Assembly (NCBI GenBank): GCA_052388455.1
Contig: JBQTIA010000107.1
Span: 1-51,993 of the forward strand
Direction of reading: 5' to 3'
Source: CAZSNH01 sp052388455
Lineage (GTDB): Bacteria; Pseudomonadota; Alphaproteobacteria; Rhizobiales; Hyphomicrobiaceae
DNA: 51,993 nucleotides
Shown: in pieces, positions 23,247 to 31,698 of the stretch
Layout of the letters: every line of letters starts with the position of its first letter
How positions within the stretch are numbered: position 1 is the first letter of the stretch
Made by a program: the position numbers and the translations under genes
Notes under the pieces: model-generated
What the model was told of the DNA's origin: nothing
The model's input: the letters and a program-made list of their open reading frames with translations, nothing else
Database searches by the model: none

Positions 23247-26213
23247 TCATTTCGTCGAACCGCCCTCTCCAACCAGCACGAAGGGCGCCCACACCGCAGG
23301 ATGGGCGTTATCGGCTTGCGAGCGATCGTCCATCAGCTTTTGCATGGCTCTCTGCAGCGCATCGGCTCGCCCGATGGGGGCCTGCTGCATAGCGGCAAAT
23401 GCCTCCGTGGCGAGGCGAACCGCGGCATCCGAATAGACCGGCCAGTGTGAAACGAGCAGCGCGCGGGCCCCGGCGTAGAAGAACGATCGCGCGAGACCCG
23501 AGAGAGCTTCGGCTCCGGGTTTGCCGGCCGATGCGGTATTGCAGGCCGACAGAACCACCCAATCGGCATCGAGCCTGAGGGTCGCGACCTCCGAAGCGGT
23601 CAGCAGGCCGTCATCGTCCACGTCGAGCGGCTGAATAGGCGGCGTCATCACGAGAGCGGGCTCGCCCCTGCGTTTCGCCATGGCTTCGACGTCACCCGCG
23701 AGGAGGCCGTGGGTGGCGAAGTGCACGATGCGGAAGCTTGCGAGGCTGCCATTCCTACTCATGGCCTTTACGTCACTCTCCGTCGCCGCCGAGTCGAGGC
23801 GGATGTCGCTCCCTGCGCCGAGGCGGTCGGCCACGCAGCGGATTTCGTAAGCGGTGTCGGGCAACGGACATAAAGCGCGCACATTCGCCAGAACCTCGCT
23901 CGAACCCCGAGAAGCCGTGAACATGCGGCCGAGACTGGGGCTGCGACGGCCGCCGCCGGAGCGAACCATCGCACGCAGGGCGATGGGGGCTGATGCACTA
24001 GAGTCATCCAGAGATGCGTTGACCGTGGGATCCTTCCCGGGACATTCGGGCGGAGCGGCGAGAGACTGGCAACTGCCGTCTCCGTCGAGCTTAGGATTGC
24101 CATAGCCGATGTAGGCTCTCGAAGCGGTACTGGCTTTGACGTTCCTCCGCAGTGCCTCGATGCTCGCGATGGATGGCAGGACGCTGATCGAATGCATGCG
24201 GCCTAGCCACCTGACGTTACGATATCCCTCGAACGTACCCGGCAGGTCTTTCTCCGGCTTTTCAGCCACGAGGACGTGAAACGGCAGGCTGGTGAGAGGG
24301 CCACTCGGAACGATAAGGAGGCGCTTGCTTCGGATCGACGTCTCTACCGCGGTGAAGAGGTCCTGATAGAGAGCGTGGGCGACACCGAGATGGAAGGGCA
24401 GGGGATCGGAATCGGTGGGCGTTCCCATAGCGAGAGATGCACCGCAACGGGCGGCGGATGACAGGCTCGACCACTCTTCTTCATCGAGCCCACAGCGCAG
24501 TGTGGAAATACTCTGGATCAACGAGGTCGTGGTCGTCGGGGTCGCGGCGAATACGGCTTCGTCTTTCGTGATCGCCCACACGAAGACGCGCCCAGCCTGG
24601 TTCTGTGTGCTTGCGGCAGGCACGAACATCACCACGGCTTCGTCCTCACGCAGAAGTTCGCGCACGGCTTCGATCGGGATCGGGGCCTGGTGGGCGAGAG
24701 TCGCGAAAGTCGGATCGGCGGTGCGCATACGGTCATCGACTTCCCTGATCCGGCTTTTCAAAGTCTCGATCGAGACCCTGAGTTCATCGGGTGGGACCGC
24801 TCCAGGAAGCTTGGCGGGGCTTGTCGCGGTCTCGAATAGTCGCCGTTCGAGGAAGTTCCAGTCTGTGACGAGATCCTGTCGCAAGCGAAGGTCGCTCGCG
24901 CGTGTCGAATTCCCCGTGGAAAATCGGCCCGAGAGCTGCTGGAGCGCGATGGCTGCCGCTGACAATTCGGCCTGCTGCCCGAGTTCGAATGTTTCGTCGA
25001 CTACGTTGATGCCATGACGGATCGACAGATCGGTGGACGCTTCGAGCAGCAACTGAAATACGATCCTGAGGTGCCGGCTGAATTCCGGATCGGAACGGTT
25101 GTCTCCAAGCCGTGACACGTTTTCTCGTGCGATCTCGGTTGCTTCGCGGATGGCCGCCTGAGCCTCGCCGGGTTGACGGGCGGCGGACGCGATGATCGCG
25201 AATTTCGCGAGTGCCGCGGCCAGACCAGGACTGTCGCCGACAAATCCCGTGCGGTTCAGACGGACGACGCGCTGAATGCGTTCATAGGCCCGCTGGTGTT
25301 GGCCGTTGGTATTGTCGATCATGGCCAGACTGGCCAAAGGATCGGCGACCTTGTGACTGTCTCGGCCGTAGGCCGCTTCCTGGATGGCAAGCTGCCGCGA
25401 CAGCGTTTCCTCGGCGGCAGCCGATTGTCCGTTCAGGCCTTGTGTGAGGGCGACGAGACTCAATTGATCCGCAACATCCGGATGGTCGGGCCCGTGACGC
25501 TGTTCGAGAAATGCAAGCGACTCGATAAATCGCTTTAAAGCTTCCTCTGGCTTTCCGGACGTCAGATGCTCGTATGCCAAGTCATTGAGCTGCTGGTCCT
25601 TGCTCTTCTTCCGGTTCAGGCCACGCCAGGGGTTCGAGGCTCCGCCGTAGCGCTGAGCCACCTCGACTGCTGCGTCCACCCTCCCTTGCGAGATGAGGTT
25701 CACGACGAGCCGTTCTACGGACCGCTCGACCACCGGGTGAGTGATGGGATAGGCATTGACGGCGGTTTCGACCACGGCGGTGAAAATCTGCTCGGCCTGC
25801 TCAAAGTCGCCCTGGGATTCGAGGAGTGAGGCCAGCCTGCTTTTCGCTCGCAGTGTCGTCTCGGCGGCCGATCCTTCATGACGCTCGGCGACCGCGACCG
25901 CTTCAATGCGCAGTCGCTTGGCGTCGTTGAAGCGGCCGAGTTCTAAATAAAGGTACGCCAGTCCAGAACGTGCCACTCTCGTGAAAAAGTGCGACTCTCC
26001 CAGCCGTCGGGTGCTCTCGGATAGATAGGCTTCACTATTGGCAACGGCATGCCCATAGACACCGGTCTGCCTGAGGATCTCCGCCTTGATATTGAACTTG
26101 ATGACATGGAGCCAATCCCAGGCCGCCCAGGAGATGAGCAAGGCGATCAATGCGGGGAGGGCGACGGGCAGAAACCTGCCGCGGCCATTGCCTGGACCTT
26201 GTGACGTAAACAC
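23247..26213 (-). CDS. Membrane-anchored TPR-CHAT (caspase-like) protease
   Basis: A 988-residue protein. One hydrophobic segment at about 15-33 (LPVALPALIALLISWAAW) anchors it. Residues about 40-370 contain roughly six TPR-type helical pairs (for example LAYLYLELGRFNDAKRLRIEA, EHLTSGKPEEALKRFIESLAFLE, HPDVADQLSLVALTQGLNGQ). A linker region follows, then a C-terminal CHAT domain from about 620. The catalytic dyad is His835 in VHFATHGLLAGD and Cys891 in VVLSACNTASA, followed by GLARSFFYAGARALLVSHWPV. CHAT domains are clan CD cysteine proteases related to caspases and separase. The start is GTG at 26213 with no strong ribosome-binding site; the frame upstream has no other standard start. Which side of the membrane the CHAT domain faces is unclear. 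Confidence 0.9.
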   Translation of the reverse strand: MFTSQGPGNGRGRFLPVALPALIALLISWAAWDWLHVIKFNIKAEILRQTGVYGHAVANSEAYLSESTRRLGESHFFTRVARSGLAYLYLELGRFNDAKRLRIEAVAVAERHEGSAAETTLRAKSRLASLLESQGDFEQAEQIFTAVVETAVNAYPITHPVVERSVERLVVNLISQGRVDAAVEVAQRYGGASNPWRGLNRKKSKDQQLNDLAYEHLTSGKPEEALKRFIESLAFLEQRHGPDHPDVADQLSLVALTQGLNGQSAAAEETLSRQLAIQEAAYGRDSHKVADPLASLAMIDNTNGQHQRAYERIQRVVRLNRTGFVGDSPGLAAALAKFAIIASAARQPGEAQAAIREATEIARENVSRLGDNRSDPEFSRHLRIVFQLLLEASTDLSIRHGINVVDETFELGQQAELSAAAIALQQLSGRFSTGNSTRASDLRLRQDLVTDWNFLERRLFETATSPAKLPGAVPPDELRVSIETLKSRIREVDDRMRTADPTFATLAHQAPIPIEAVRELLREDEAVVMFVPAASTQNQAGRVFVWAITKDEAVFAATPTTTTSLIQSISTLRCGLDEEEWSSLSSAARCGASLAMGTPTDSDPLPFHLGVAHALYQDLFTAVETSIRSKRLLIVPSGPLTSLPFHVLVAEKPEKDLPGTFEGYRNVRWLGRMHSISVLPSIASIEALRRNVKASTASRAYIGYGNPKLDGDGSCQSLAAPPECPGKDPTVNASLDDSSASAPIALRAMVRSGGGRRSPSLGRMFTASRGSSEVLANVRALCPLPDTAYEIRCVADRLGAGSDIRLDSAATESDVKAMSRNGSLASFRIVHFATHGLLAGDVEAMAKRRGEPALVMTPPIQPLDVDDDGLLTASEVATLRLDADWVVLSACNTASAGKPGAEALSGLARSFFYAGARALLVSHWPVYSDAAVRLATEAFAAMQQAPIGRADALQRAMQKLMDDRSQADNAHPAVWAPFVLVGEGGSTK

Positions 26214-26379
26214 GTTATCGACTCGAGTATGGGTCGGGCCTGACGAACTCTCCGATCGGGGCCATGACGGTGGTCCGCTGCCGCGCCAGGGCTAAAAGCA
26301 TAGGTCCTCGCGGCGAACGGATTGTCAAGTTCGCGGGACCTGTCGAGGGTGATCGATAGTGTCGTCGAAGGATCTTTAG

Positions 26380-26988
26380 ATGTGGGGGTTGTCGGCTGTT
26401 TCGTGTCTGGCTCTCTGTGTAGCGACGCTGGTTTACGCCATGGGTGCGCCAGATCTGCGTCCATCGATGTTCGTTTCGGTCGGAGCGTTCACGGGCCTGA
26501 CGGTCTGCGCCCTGATGGCGTTGCGCGCCGCAGCGGTCTCCGGAAGCGCACACGGGGCCGCGCACATGCTCATGCTCGTTGCAATGCAGATGCTGGTGGC
26601 CAGCGGCGTGGCGACTCTGGGTGTTTGGACAGGGGCGTATGGAGCGCCCGAGTTCCCTCGGCTCACTCTCGCAGCCTACCTCACGGGGTGCGGGGCTCTA
26701 TCGGCCGCCGGTGTGGCGGCACGGCGACGGCCGTCGCTGGTGACCACCTGTCTGTCGCTCCTGACGATCGTCGGATTTGTCGGTACCTTTTTCTCCGTCG
26801 CCATAGTGGAGCTTGCCGTCGAAATTCCCGATCTCCTGGCGCGGCATCTGAGGTCACCCAGCCGCGTGCATTTCTTCAACATCGTGCTCGCGCATCAGAT
26901 CATTACGATCACGCTGGGCATCATGGCATTTCTTGTCGGATATGTCGTCGCGCGGCCGGGATCGCAGATCACGGTCGCAGCGAGGTAA
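26380..26988 (+). CDS. Multi-spanning membrane protein of unknown function
   Basis: A 202-residue hydrophobic protein I do not recognise. About six membrane segments can be seen (near 3-20, 30-50, 58-80, 90-110, 120-145 and 168-192). There is a possible His-containing loop (SGSAHGAAHMLML) and a short amphipathic stretch, EIPDLLARHLRSPSRVHFF, before the last segment. The start at 26380 has GAAGGA eight bases upstream. It is divergent from the CHAT gene with a 166-base shared upstream region and is followed 27 bases later by the small secreted protein gene, so these two probably form an operon. Confidence 0.7.
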   Translation: MWGLSAVSCLALCVATLVYAMGAPDLRPSMFVSVGAFTGLTVCALMALRAAAVSGSAHGAAHMLMLVAMQMLVASGVATLGVWTGAYGAPEFPRLTLAAYLTGCGALSAAGVAARRRPSLVTTCLSLLTIVGFVGTFFSVAIVELAVEIPDLLARHLRSPSRVHFFNIVLAHQIITITLGIMAFLVGYVVARPGSQITVAAR

Positions 26989-27015
26989 GGGTCCGACGGC
27001 AGAGAGGATTGTCAC

Positions 27016-27444
27016 GTGCTCCTAATGAGAACTCTGGCGCTTTGCCTAGCGCTCGTTCCAGCCATCGACGCTCCGTCACCGCCAACAGACTCGAGCGGCG
27101 TGTTGGATGCAAAGTTCGGCTGGGACAGTCTGACCAAGGCTCAGCGCGTCAAGCTCGACGAGGACATTGACTTTTACGCCTTAATGGAAGCCTACCACAT
27201 CGAATGCGAGACACCGCTGAACTTCGAAGCCCGGATCAGAAAAGTGATCGAGGCGTGCATCGAACCGTCCGTGCTCGATGAGGCCAGTCGCTTGTTCCGT
27301 CAAAGGATTATGGCACATCGGGCTGCGGGCATAAAATGTGCTGAATCCGAGGAAACCAGAAAGATTGTCAAAGACTTGAAAGGTCTCGCCACCCGGGCCA
27401 TCGAAAGAGCCAACAAGCAATGTCAAAATTGCTTCTTTTGCTGA
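27016..27444 (+). CDS. Small secreted Cys-containing protein of unknown function
   Basis: A 142-residue protein not recognised. It begins with a short signal peptide (about 1-19). The mature part is charged and mostly helical (LTKAQRVKLDEDIDFYALMEAYHIECE, VIEACIEPSVLDEASRLFRQRI, VKDLKGLATRAIERANKQC). It has six Cys, three of them in the last eight residues (QCQNCFFC), suggesting disulfides or a metal site. GTG at 27016 follows GAGAGG; ATG at 27025 is the alternative. The gene is more AT-rich than its neighbours in places, a possible sign of transfer. It converges on the trypsin-like protease gene. Confidence 0.65.
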   Translation: MLLMRTLALCLALVPAIDAPSPPTDSSGVLDAKFGWDSLTKAQRVKLDEDIDFYALMEAYHIECETPLNFEARIRKVIEACIEPSVLDEASRLFRQRIMAHRAAGIKCAESEETRKIVKDLKGLATRAIERANKQCQNCFFC

Positions 27445-27457
27445 CGCCAATGAGCGA

Positions 27458-27476
27458 CGCAAGGGCTTATCTTGCG
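27458..27476. terminator. Possible bidirectional hairpin between convergent genes
   Basis: Arms CGCAAG and CTTGCG form a perfect 6-bp stem with a seven-base loop, located in the 54-base gap between the converging stops at 27444 and 27499. There is no clear T-run on either strand, so termination activity is only suggested by position. Confidence 0.3.
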
Positions 27477-27498
27477 ATGTCCGGGATACGATCGAAAA

Positions 27499-28836
27499 TT
27501 ATTCTGGTTCAGGGAGCAGTGTAACGATCACCTGTGCCAGGCCTCGTCCCTTTTTCGACCTTAATGATACGGCCCATGCTCCGTCCTGGGGGCTGTCGAT
27601 CTCGCAGTAACCGAACTGTCCATTTCCGGCTTGGTTGCAGCCTCGTGTCTTTCCGCTGCCCGTGGGGGCTACGCTGAGATCGAAATCGTTTCTGCCCGTC
27701 CCGTCATCCTCTCCGTGAAGCGCCACCCGAAGGCTGGCGGTTTTCTTAGGCACGCTCAGCGGCAGGCTCACGTCTTCGCCAGATTTTGTGAGGGCGACGG
27801 TTCTGCTTGTCGATCTCGCATCGCGATAGAGGCGGGTGACGCTGCCACAGGCGGCCGCCGCGAGGCCGCCGCCGGCCGCCTCTCTGATCCAGTCGCGCCA
27901 GGCGAACACATCCGTGTTGAAGCTATGGTCGTCCTGCTCGCAGTTTACGTCTCTGCCTCCGCGAACGACCCCGACCAGAACCGGAACTTTGCTCTGGCCG
28001 ACCCTGTCGACGACAAATACGCCGCCACCCGAATCGACGTTGCAGGTGTTGGCTTCCTTCAGCCTGACTTGGATGTCGGCATCGTAATTCCAGCACAGGC
28101 CCGTTCGGTCGACGGGCGTCCCGCTGCATTTCTTGAAGCGTACGCTGCCTTCGCGTTTGATGCCGTAGTCGAAGCGGTGGCCGCCGCTCCGTCCAAATCC
28201 GACGATCGTACCCTGGCTGCCCGCAAGAGGAGAGGCGACTGCACTGACGGCAACGGGTGTAATTCCCTCGACGCTGCCGTCGAGTGTCAGGAGCGCGAGA
28301 TCGCCGGTCTCATCGGAAATCGTGTGCTTCGGAATATCGATACGGCTGACTTTGCGAAAACCAGCGGAAGACAGAAAAACGCTGTAGTTGCTGGGTCGGG
28401 GATCGGACCTGAAGCAATGCGCCGCCGACAGCACTTTGTTGCAGCCAACCAGGGTTCCCGTGCAGGACACGCGGGCCGAGGAGGGCTCAGTCCCTTGCAG
28501 GATGGCAGCGACGGCGGCATGCCGCATGGTGGCCGTGCCGTTGACGATGCGGCGCGCTCCTCGTTCGCGGCGATTGCGAAGCTGGCGACCTTCGGCCGTA
28601 TTTGCTGGCTGGTCGAGTTCTTGCCGGATGCGCTCGGCGGCACCTACGTATTCGGGTCTGTTCTCGATGATATCCGCCAGTTCCATGCGTAAGGCTTCTT
28701 CATCGCTCTGCTCGGGGGTGAGGAACTGATCTGAAAGGGCCGGAGAAGCCGCGGAAAGGGCCCAACCGATAGTCAGGGTGGCCAAAGACATCCGGGCCAT
28801 GCGAAAGGCATGGTGACGATCGGGGGCTCTTGCCAT
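27499..28836 (-). CDS. Secreted trypsin-like (S1) serine protease with C-terminal beta domain
   Basis: A 445-residue chymotrypsin-fold protease. It has a signal peptide (about 12-35, LATLTIGWALSAASPALS), a propeptide of about 65 residues, and a classical zymogen site: an Arg-Arg pair directly before IVNG. The catalytic triad is His140 in LSAAHCF, Asp179 in TGDLALL, and Ser269 in NVDSGGGVF. A C-terminal region (about 355-445, VALTKSGEDVSLPLSVPKK to ALAQ-like strands and GRGLAQVIVTLLPEPE) looks like a beta-sandwich pre-peptidase-type domain. The start at 28836 is chosen for GAGGAG seven bases upstream; a longer frame to 28935 would precede the signal. It lies 1.3 kb upstream of the CHAT gene on the same strand. 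Confidence 0.9.
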   Translation of the reverse strand: MARAPDRHHAFRMARMSLATLTIGWALSAASPALSDQFLTPEQSDEEALRMELADIIENRPEYVGAAERIRQELDQPANTAEGRQLRNRRERGARRIVNGTATMRHAAVAAILQGTEPSSARVSCTGTLVGCNKVLSAAHCFRSDPRPSNYSVFLSSAGFRKVSRIDIPKHTISDETGDLALLTLDGSVEGITPVAVSAVASPLAGSQGTIVGFGRSGGHRFDYGIKREGSVRFKKCSGTPVDRTGLCWNYDADIQVRLKEANTCNVDSGGGVFVVDRVGQSKVPVLVGVVRGGRDVNCEQDDHSFNTDVFAWRDWIREAAGGGLAAAACGSVTRLYRDARSTSRTVALTKSGEDVSLPLSVPKKTASLRVALHGEDDGTGRNDFDLSVAPTGSGKTRGCNQAGNGQFGYCEIDSPQDGAWAVSLRSKKGRGLAQVIVTLLPEPE

Positions 28837-29173
28837 GGCCACGCTCCTCAATCGGCCGTCATCGAGACGAGCCGTGCGTTGTTCACGGGCAGCATGAGAG
28901 CCTGCCCACCCCGAAACAGTCCACGAGCGAGACATTCGTACAGGCAGCGTTCCGCGATTGGACCGTTCCAGAACCTCTGGCTATGGCGCGACCATACCAG
29001 TCTCCCTCTGGCGGACTATACATGACCGATCGAAAGTCAGACGGATAGTTCTGCTTGAGGAACGGGTACCCTTCGGCGTAATGCATGCCTCGGCCGAGGC
29101 AGTGGTCGTAGGACCTGAAACTGTGAAGTTTGAAATGCGTACTCTAACATGTGACCGCAGAGGGTATGACCGA
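28837..29173. other. Divergent intergenic region between protease and pst genes
   Basis: This 337-base region must carry the promoters for the trypsin-like protease (leftward) and pstS (rightward). I looked for a Pho box (two CTGTCAT-like half sites eleven bases apart) upstream of pstS and saw no convincing match. No small gene was supported. GAGGG eight to twelve bases before the pstS ATG is the only clear signal. Confidence 0.4.
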
Positions 29174-29992
29174 ATGAATTTCCGCTTCGCGATGGTCGCC
29201 ACAGGCATCGCGTTCCTGTCCGCGAGCGTCGGCCCGGCCGTCGCCACAGACCAGAAGATCGTCATCACGGGGTCGAGCACGGTTGCGCCACTCGTCGCAG
29301 AGATCGCAAAGCGCTTCGAGGAAAAGAACGCTGGCGTCCGCGTTGACGTCCAGACCGGCGGCTCGTCCCGCGGCGTCAACGACGCGCGCTCGGGCCTCGC
29401 CGACATCGGCATGGCCTCCCGCTCGCTGAAGGACGATGAGAAGGATCTCAAATCCTTCGCCATCGCGCGGGACGGGATCGGCATCATCGTCCACCGGGAC
29501 AACCCGGTAAAGGAGCTGAATGCCGATCAGATCGTTGCCATCTATACCGGCAAGGAGACGGACTGGGGCGCGGTCAGCGGCAAGCCCGGGCCCATCACCG
29601 TCGTCAACAAGGCCGACGGGCGCTCGACTCTCGAACTCTTCCTCGCCCACTTCAAGCTCAAGGCGAGCGACATCAAACCCCAGGTCGTGATCGGCGACAA
29701 TCAGCAAGGTATCAAAACCGTCGCCGGAAATCCCGGCGCTGTCGGCTACGTGTCGATCGGCACGGCGGAATACGAGTCGGGGGCGGGAGCGCCGATCAAG
29801 CTGCTCGGTCTCGGCGGGATTTCCGCGTCGGTCGAGAACGTCCGCAATGGTACGTTTGCGCTTGCGCGGCCGCTGAACCTCGTGACCAAATCCGAGCCTA
29901 ATGGGGTTGTGAAAGCTTTCATCGATTACGCCCAGTCCGCCGCAGTCCACGATCTGGTCAAGGAGCAGTTTCTTGTCCCCATCGGCCCGTGA
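29174..29992 (+). CDS. pstS: Phosphate ABC transporter substrate-binding protein
   Basis: A 272-residue periplasmic phosphate-binding protein. Residues 1-24 form the signal peptide (ending VGPAVATDQK). The mature protein starts KIVITGSSTVAPLVAEIAKRFEEKN, with the phosphate-contact segment GSSTVAP, and has the second contact region TGGSSRGVNDARSGLADIGMASR and the PITVVNKADGRSTLELF block. The start at 29174 is favoured because it precedes the signal; an in-frame extension to 28958 is not protein-like. The stop overlaps pstC by 20 bases. Confidence 0.92.
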   Translation: MNFRFAMVATGIAFLSASVGPAVATDQKIVITGSSTVAPLVAEIAKRFEEKNAGVRVDVQTGGSSRGVNDARSGLADIGMASRSLKDDEKDLKSFAIARDGIGIIVHRDNPVKELNADQIVAIYTGKETDWGAVSGKPGPITVVNKADGRSTLELFLAHFKLKASDIKPQVVIGDNQQGIKTVAGNPGAVGYVSIGTAEYESGAGAPIKLLGLGGISASVENVRNGTFALARPLNLVTKSEPNGVVKAFIDYAQSAAVHDLVKEQFLVPIGP

Positions 29993-30827
29993 CAAGCGGC
30001 TCGGCTTGGTGCTCGGCGGCGCGGCGATCGTGTCGTCGAGCCTGTTGGCGCTGATCCTGATCTTCCTCGCTCGCGAATCCTGGCCCCTGCTGTCCAGCAT
30101 CGGGCCACTCCGTTTCCTGACCGACAGCGGGTGGCATCCGACCGAGGGCACCTACGATCTGACACCCATGCTCGCCGCCTCGATGGCGGTCGCCGCCGTT
30201 GCCGTGCTGCTCGCAGCGCCTCTGGGCGTGGCCTCCGCCGTCTTCTGTCGCTTCTACGCTCCGCCGGTGATCGCTCGTGTCTACCGCTGGATCATCATCC
30301 TGCTCGCCGGCATTCCCTCGGTGGTCCTCGGTCTCTGGGGCCTCACCGTTCTCGTGCCCCTGATCGTCGCCATCTCTCCGCCCGGCACCAGCCTTCTGGC
30401 GGGCAGCCTCGTCCTGCTGCTGATGATCGTTCCGACGGTGGCGCTGACGACGGAAGCGGCGCTGGCCGCGGTGCCGCAATCCTACTGGATGGGCGCCGCA
30501 GCTCTCGGCCTCTCGCGCGAGGCGACCATCCTCGGCGTCGCGCTCCCGGCCACGCGGGCCAGTATCTTCGCCGGCGTCATGCTGGCCGCCGCGCGTGCGC
30601 TCGGCGAAACGATGGCCGTGCTGATGGTCTCCGGCAACGTCGTGCAGATGCCGGCGTCGCTCTTCGATCCAGTCCGGACGCTGACCGCCAACATCGCGCT
30701 CGAAATGGCCTACGCGACGGGCGATCACCGGGCTTCCCTGTTCGTCTCGGGGCTGGCGCTGACACTGCTGGTGCTAGGGCTTGCGGCCGTGGCGCGGCAC
30801 AGCGGCGGGCAGGTGGTGCATGCTTAG
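29973..30827 (+). CDS. pstC: Phosphate ABC transporter permease PstC
   Basis: A 284-residue inner-membrane permease with about six membrane segments. It has the PstC signature AGIPSVVLGLWGL and the coupling EAA-loop region EAALAAVPQSYWMGAAALGLSREATILGVALPATR. The start is TTG at 29973, inside the end of pstS, with AAGGAG nine bases upstream; this gives a 20-base overlap and likely translational coupling. It pairs with PstA to form the channel. Confidence 0.9.
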   Translation: MSPSARDKRLGLVLGGAAIVSSSLLALILIFLARESWPLLSSIGPLRFLTDSGWHPTEGTYDLTPMLAASMAVAAVAVLLAAPLGVASAVFCRFYAPPVIARVYRWIIILLAGIPSVVLGLWGLTVLVPLIVAISPPGTSLLAGSLVLLLMIVPTVALTTEAALAAVPQSYWMGAAALGLSREATILGVALPATRASIFAGVMLAAARALGETMAVLMVSGNVVQMPASLFDPVRTLTANIALEMAYATGDHRASLFVSGLALTLLVLGLAAVARHSGGQVVHA

Positions 30828-31698
30828 CTGGGCACCGGCCCGACGGCCCCACCATCCCCACAGCCTGCGCGACGGCCTCGCCGCGACCGGTGTATGGCTC
30901 GCAGCCGGGCTCATTGCCGGCGCGTTCGCCTGGCTGCTCGCCGATCTCCTGTGGCAGGGCGCGACCAGGATCGACTGGAATTTTCTTACCGCCAACCCGA
31001 AAAATTCGGGGCGCAGCGGCGGCATCGCGCCGATCCTGGTTTCGACGGTGCTGATCGTGGCTGTGGCGATTATCGTGGCAGCCCCGCTCGGTCTGGCGAC
31101 GGCGATCCTGCTGTCGGAATTCACGCGGCAGGGTGGGCCGCTCGGCCGCGTCATCGGCCTCAGTCTCGATGTGCTCGCCGGTGTGCCCTCGATCGTGTTC
31201 GGGCTTTTCGGAAACGCGTTCTTCAGCGTGTGGCTGGGGCTCGGCTTCTCGATTCTCTCCGGCGGTCTGACGCTGGCCTGCATGGTGCTGCCGATCCTGA
31301 TCCGCACTGCGGAGTCGGGTCTCCGCATGGTTCCCGACGACTGGCGTATGGGGGCCGCGGCCCTCGGCATGTCGCGCTCCACGGCTCTGTGGCAGATCCT
31401 CATTCCTGCCGCCGCCCCCGCTCTCGTCGCCGGCCTGATGCTCGGCGTCGGTCGCGCCATGGCCGAGACGGCGGCCTTGGTCTTCACCAGCGGGTATGTC
31501 GATCGGATGCCCTCCTCGCTGCTCGATTCCGGCCGTGCCATCTCGGTTCACATCTACGATCTCACTATGAACGTCGCTGGTGGTGACCGCAGCGCCTATG
31601 CGTCGGCGCTCGTACTCATTAGCTTGCTGATCCTGATCAACGGACTGGCCATAGGGCTCGCGGACAGAACGCTCAAGCGAAGGATCACCGCGGCATGA
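30820..31698 (+). CDS. pstA: Phosphate ABC transporter permease PstA
   Basis: A 292-residue permease with about six membrane segments. Signature blocks are LAGVPSIVFGLFGNAFF and the EAA loop ESGLRMVPDDWRMGAAALGMSRSTALWQILIPAA. The start at 30820 overlaps the end of pstC by eight bases (ATG CTT AG, with the TAG in the pstC frame). The end overlaps pstB by four (ATGA). Confidence 0.9.
   Translation: MLSWAPARRPHHPHSLRDGLAATGVWLAAGLIAGAFAWLLADLLWQGATRIDWNFLTANPKNSGRSGGIAPILVSTVLIVAVAIIVAAPLGLATAILLSEFTRQGGPLGRVIGLSLDVLAGVPSIVFGLFGNAFFSVWLGLGFSILSGGLTLACMVLPILIRTAESGLRMVPDDWRMGAAALGMSRSTALWQILIPAAAPALVAGLMLGVGRAMAETAALVFTSGYVDRMPSSLLDSGRAISVHIYDLTMNVAGGDRSAYASALVLISLLILINGLAIGLADRTLKRRITAA

Noticed and set aside
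23247..26213. Craspase (type III-E CRISPR) partner
   Set aside because: The TPR-CHAT layout recalls it, but there is no CRISPR array, gRAMP/Cas7-11 or cas1 in the window, and the protein has a membrane segment.
26380..27444. Bacterial gasdermin next to the proteases
   Set aside because: Gasdermins are found beside proteases, but the 202-residue protein is a multi-span membrane protein and the 142-residue one carries a signal peptide; neither resembles a gasdermin.
28937..29173. Pho box upstream of pstS
   Set aside because: CTGAAACTGTGAAG near 29117 looks faintly similar, but the half sites do not match CTGTCAT well and the spacing is wrong.
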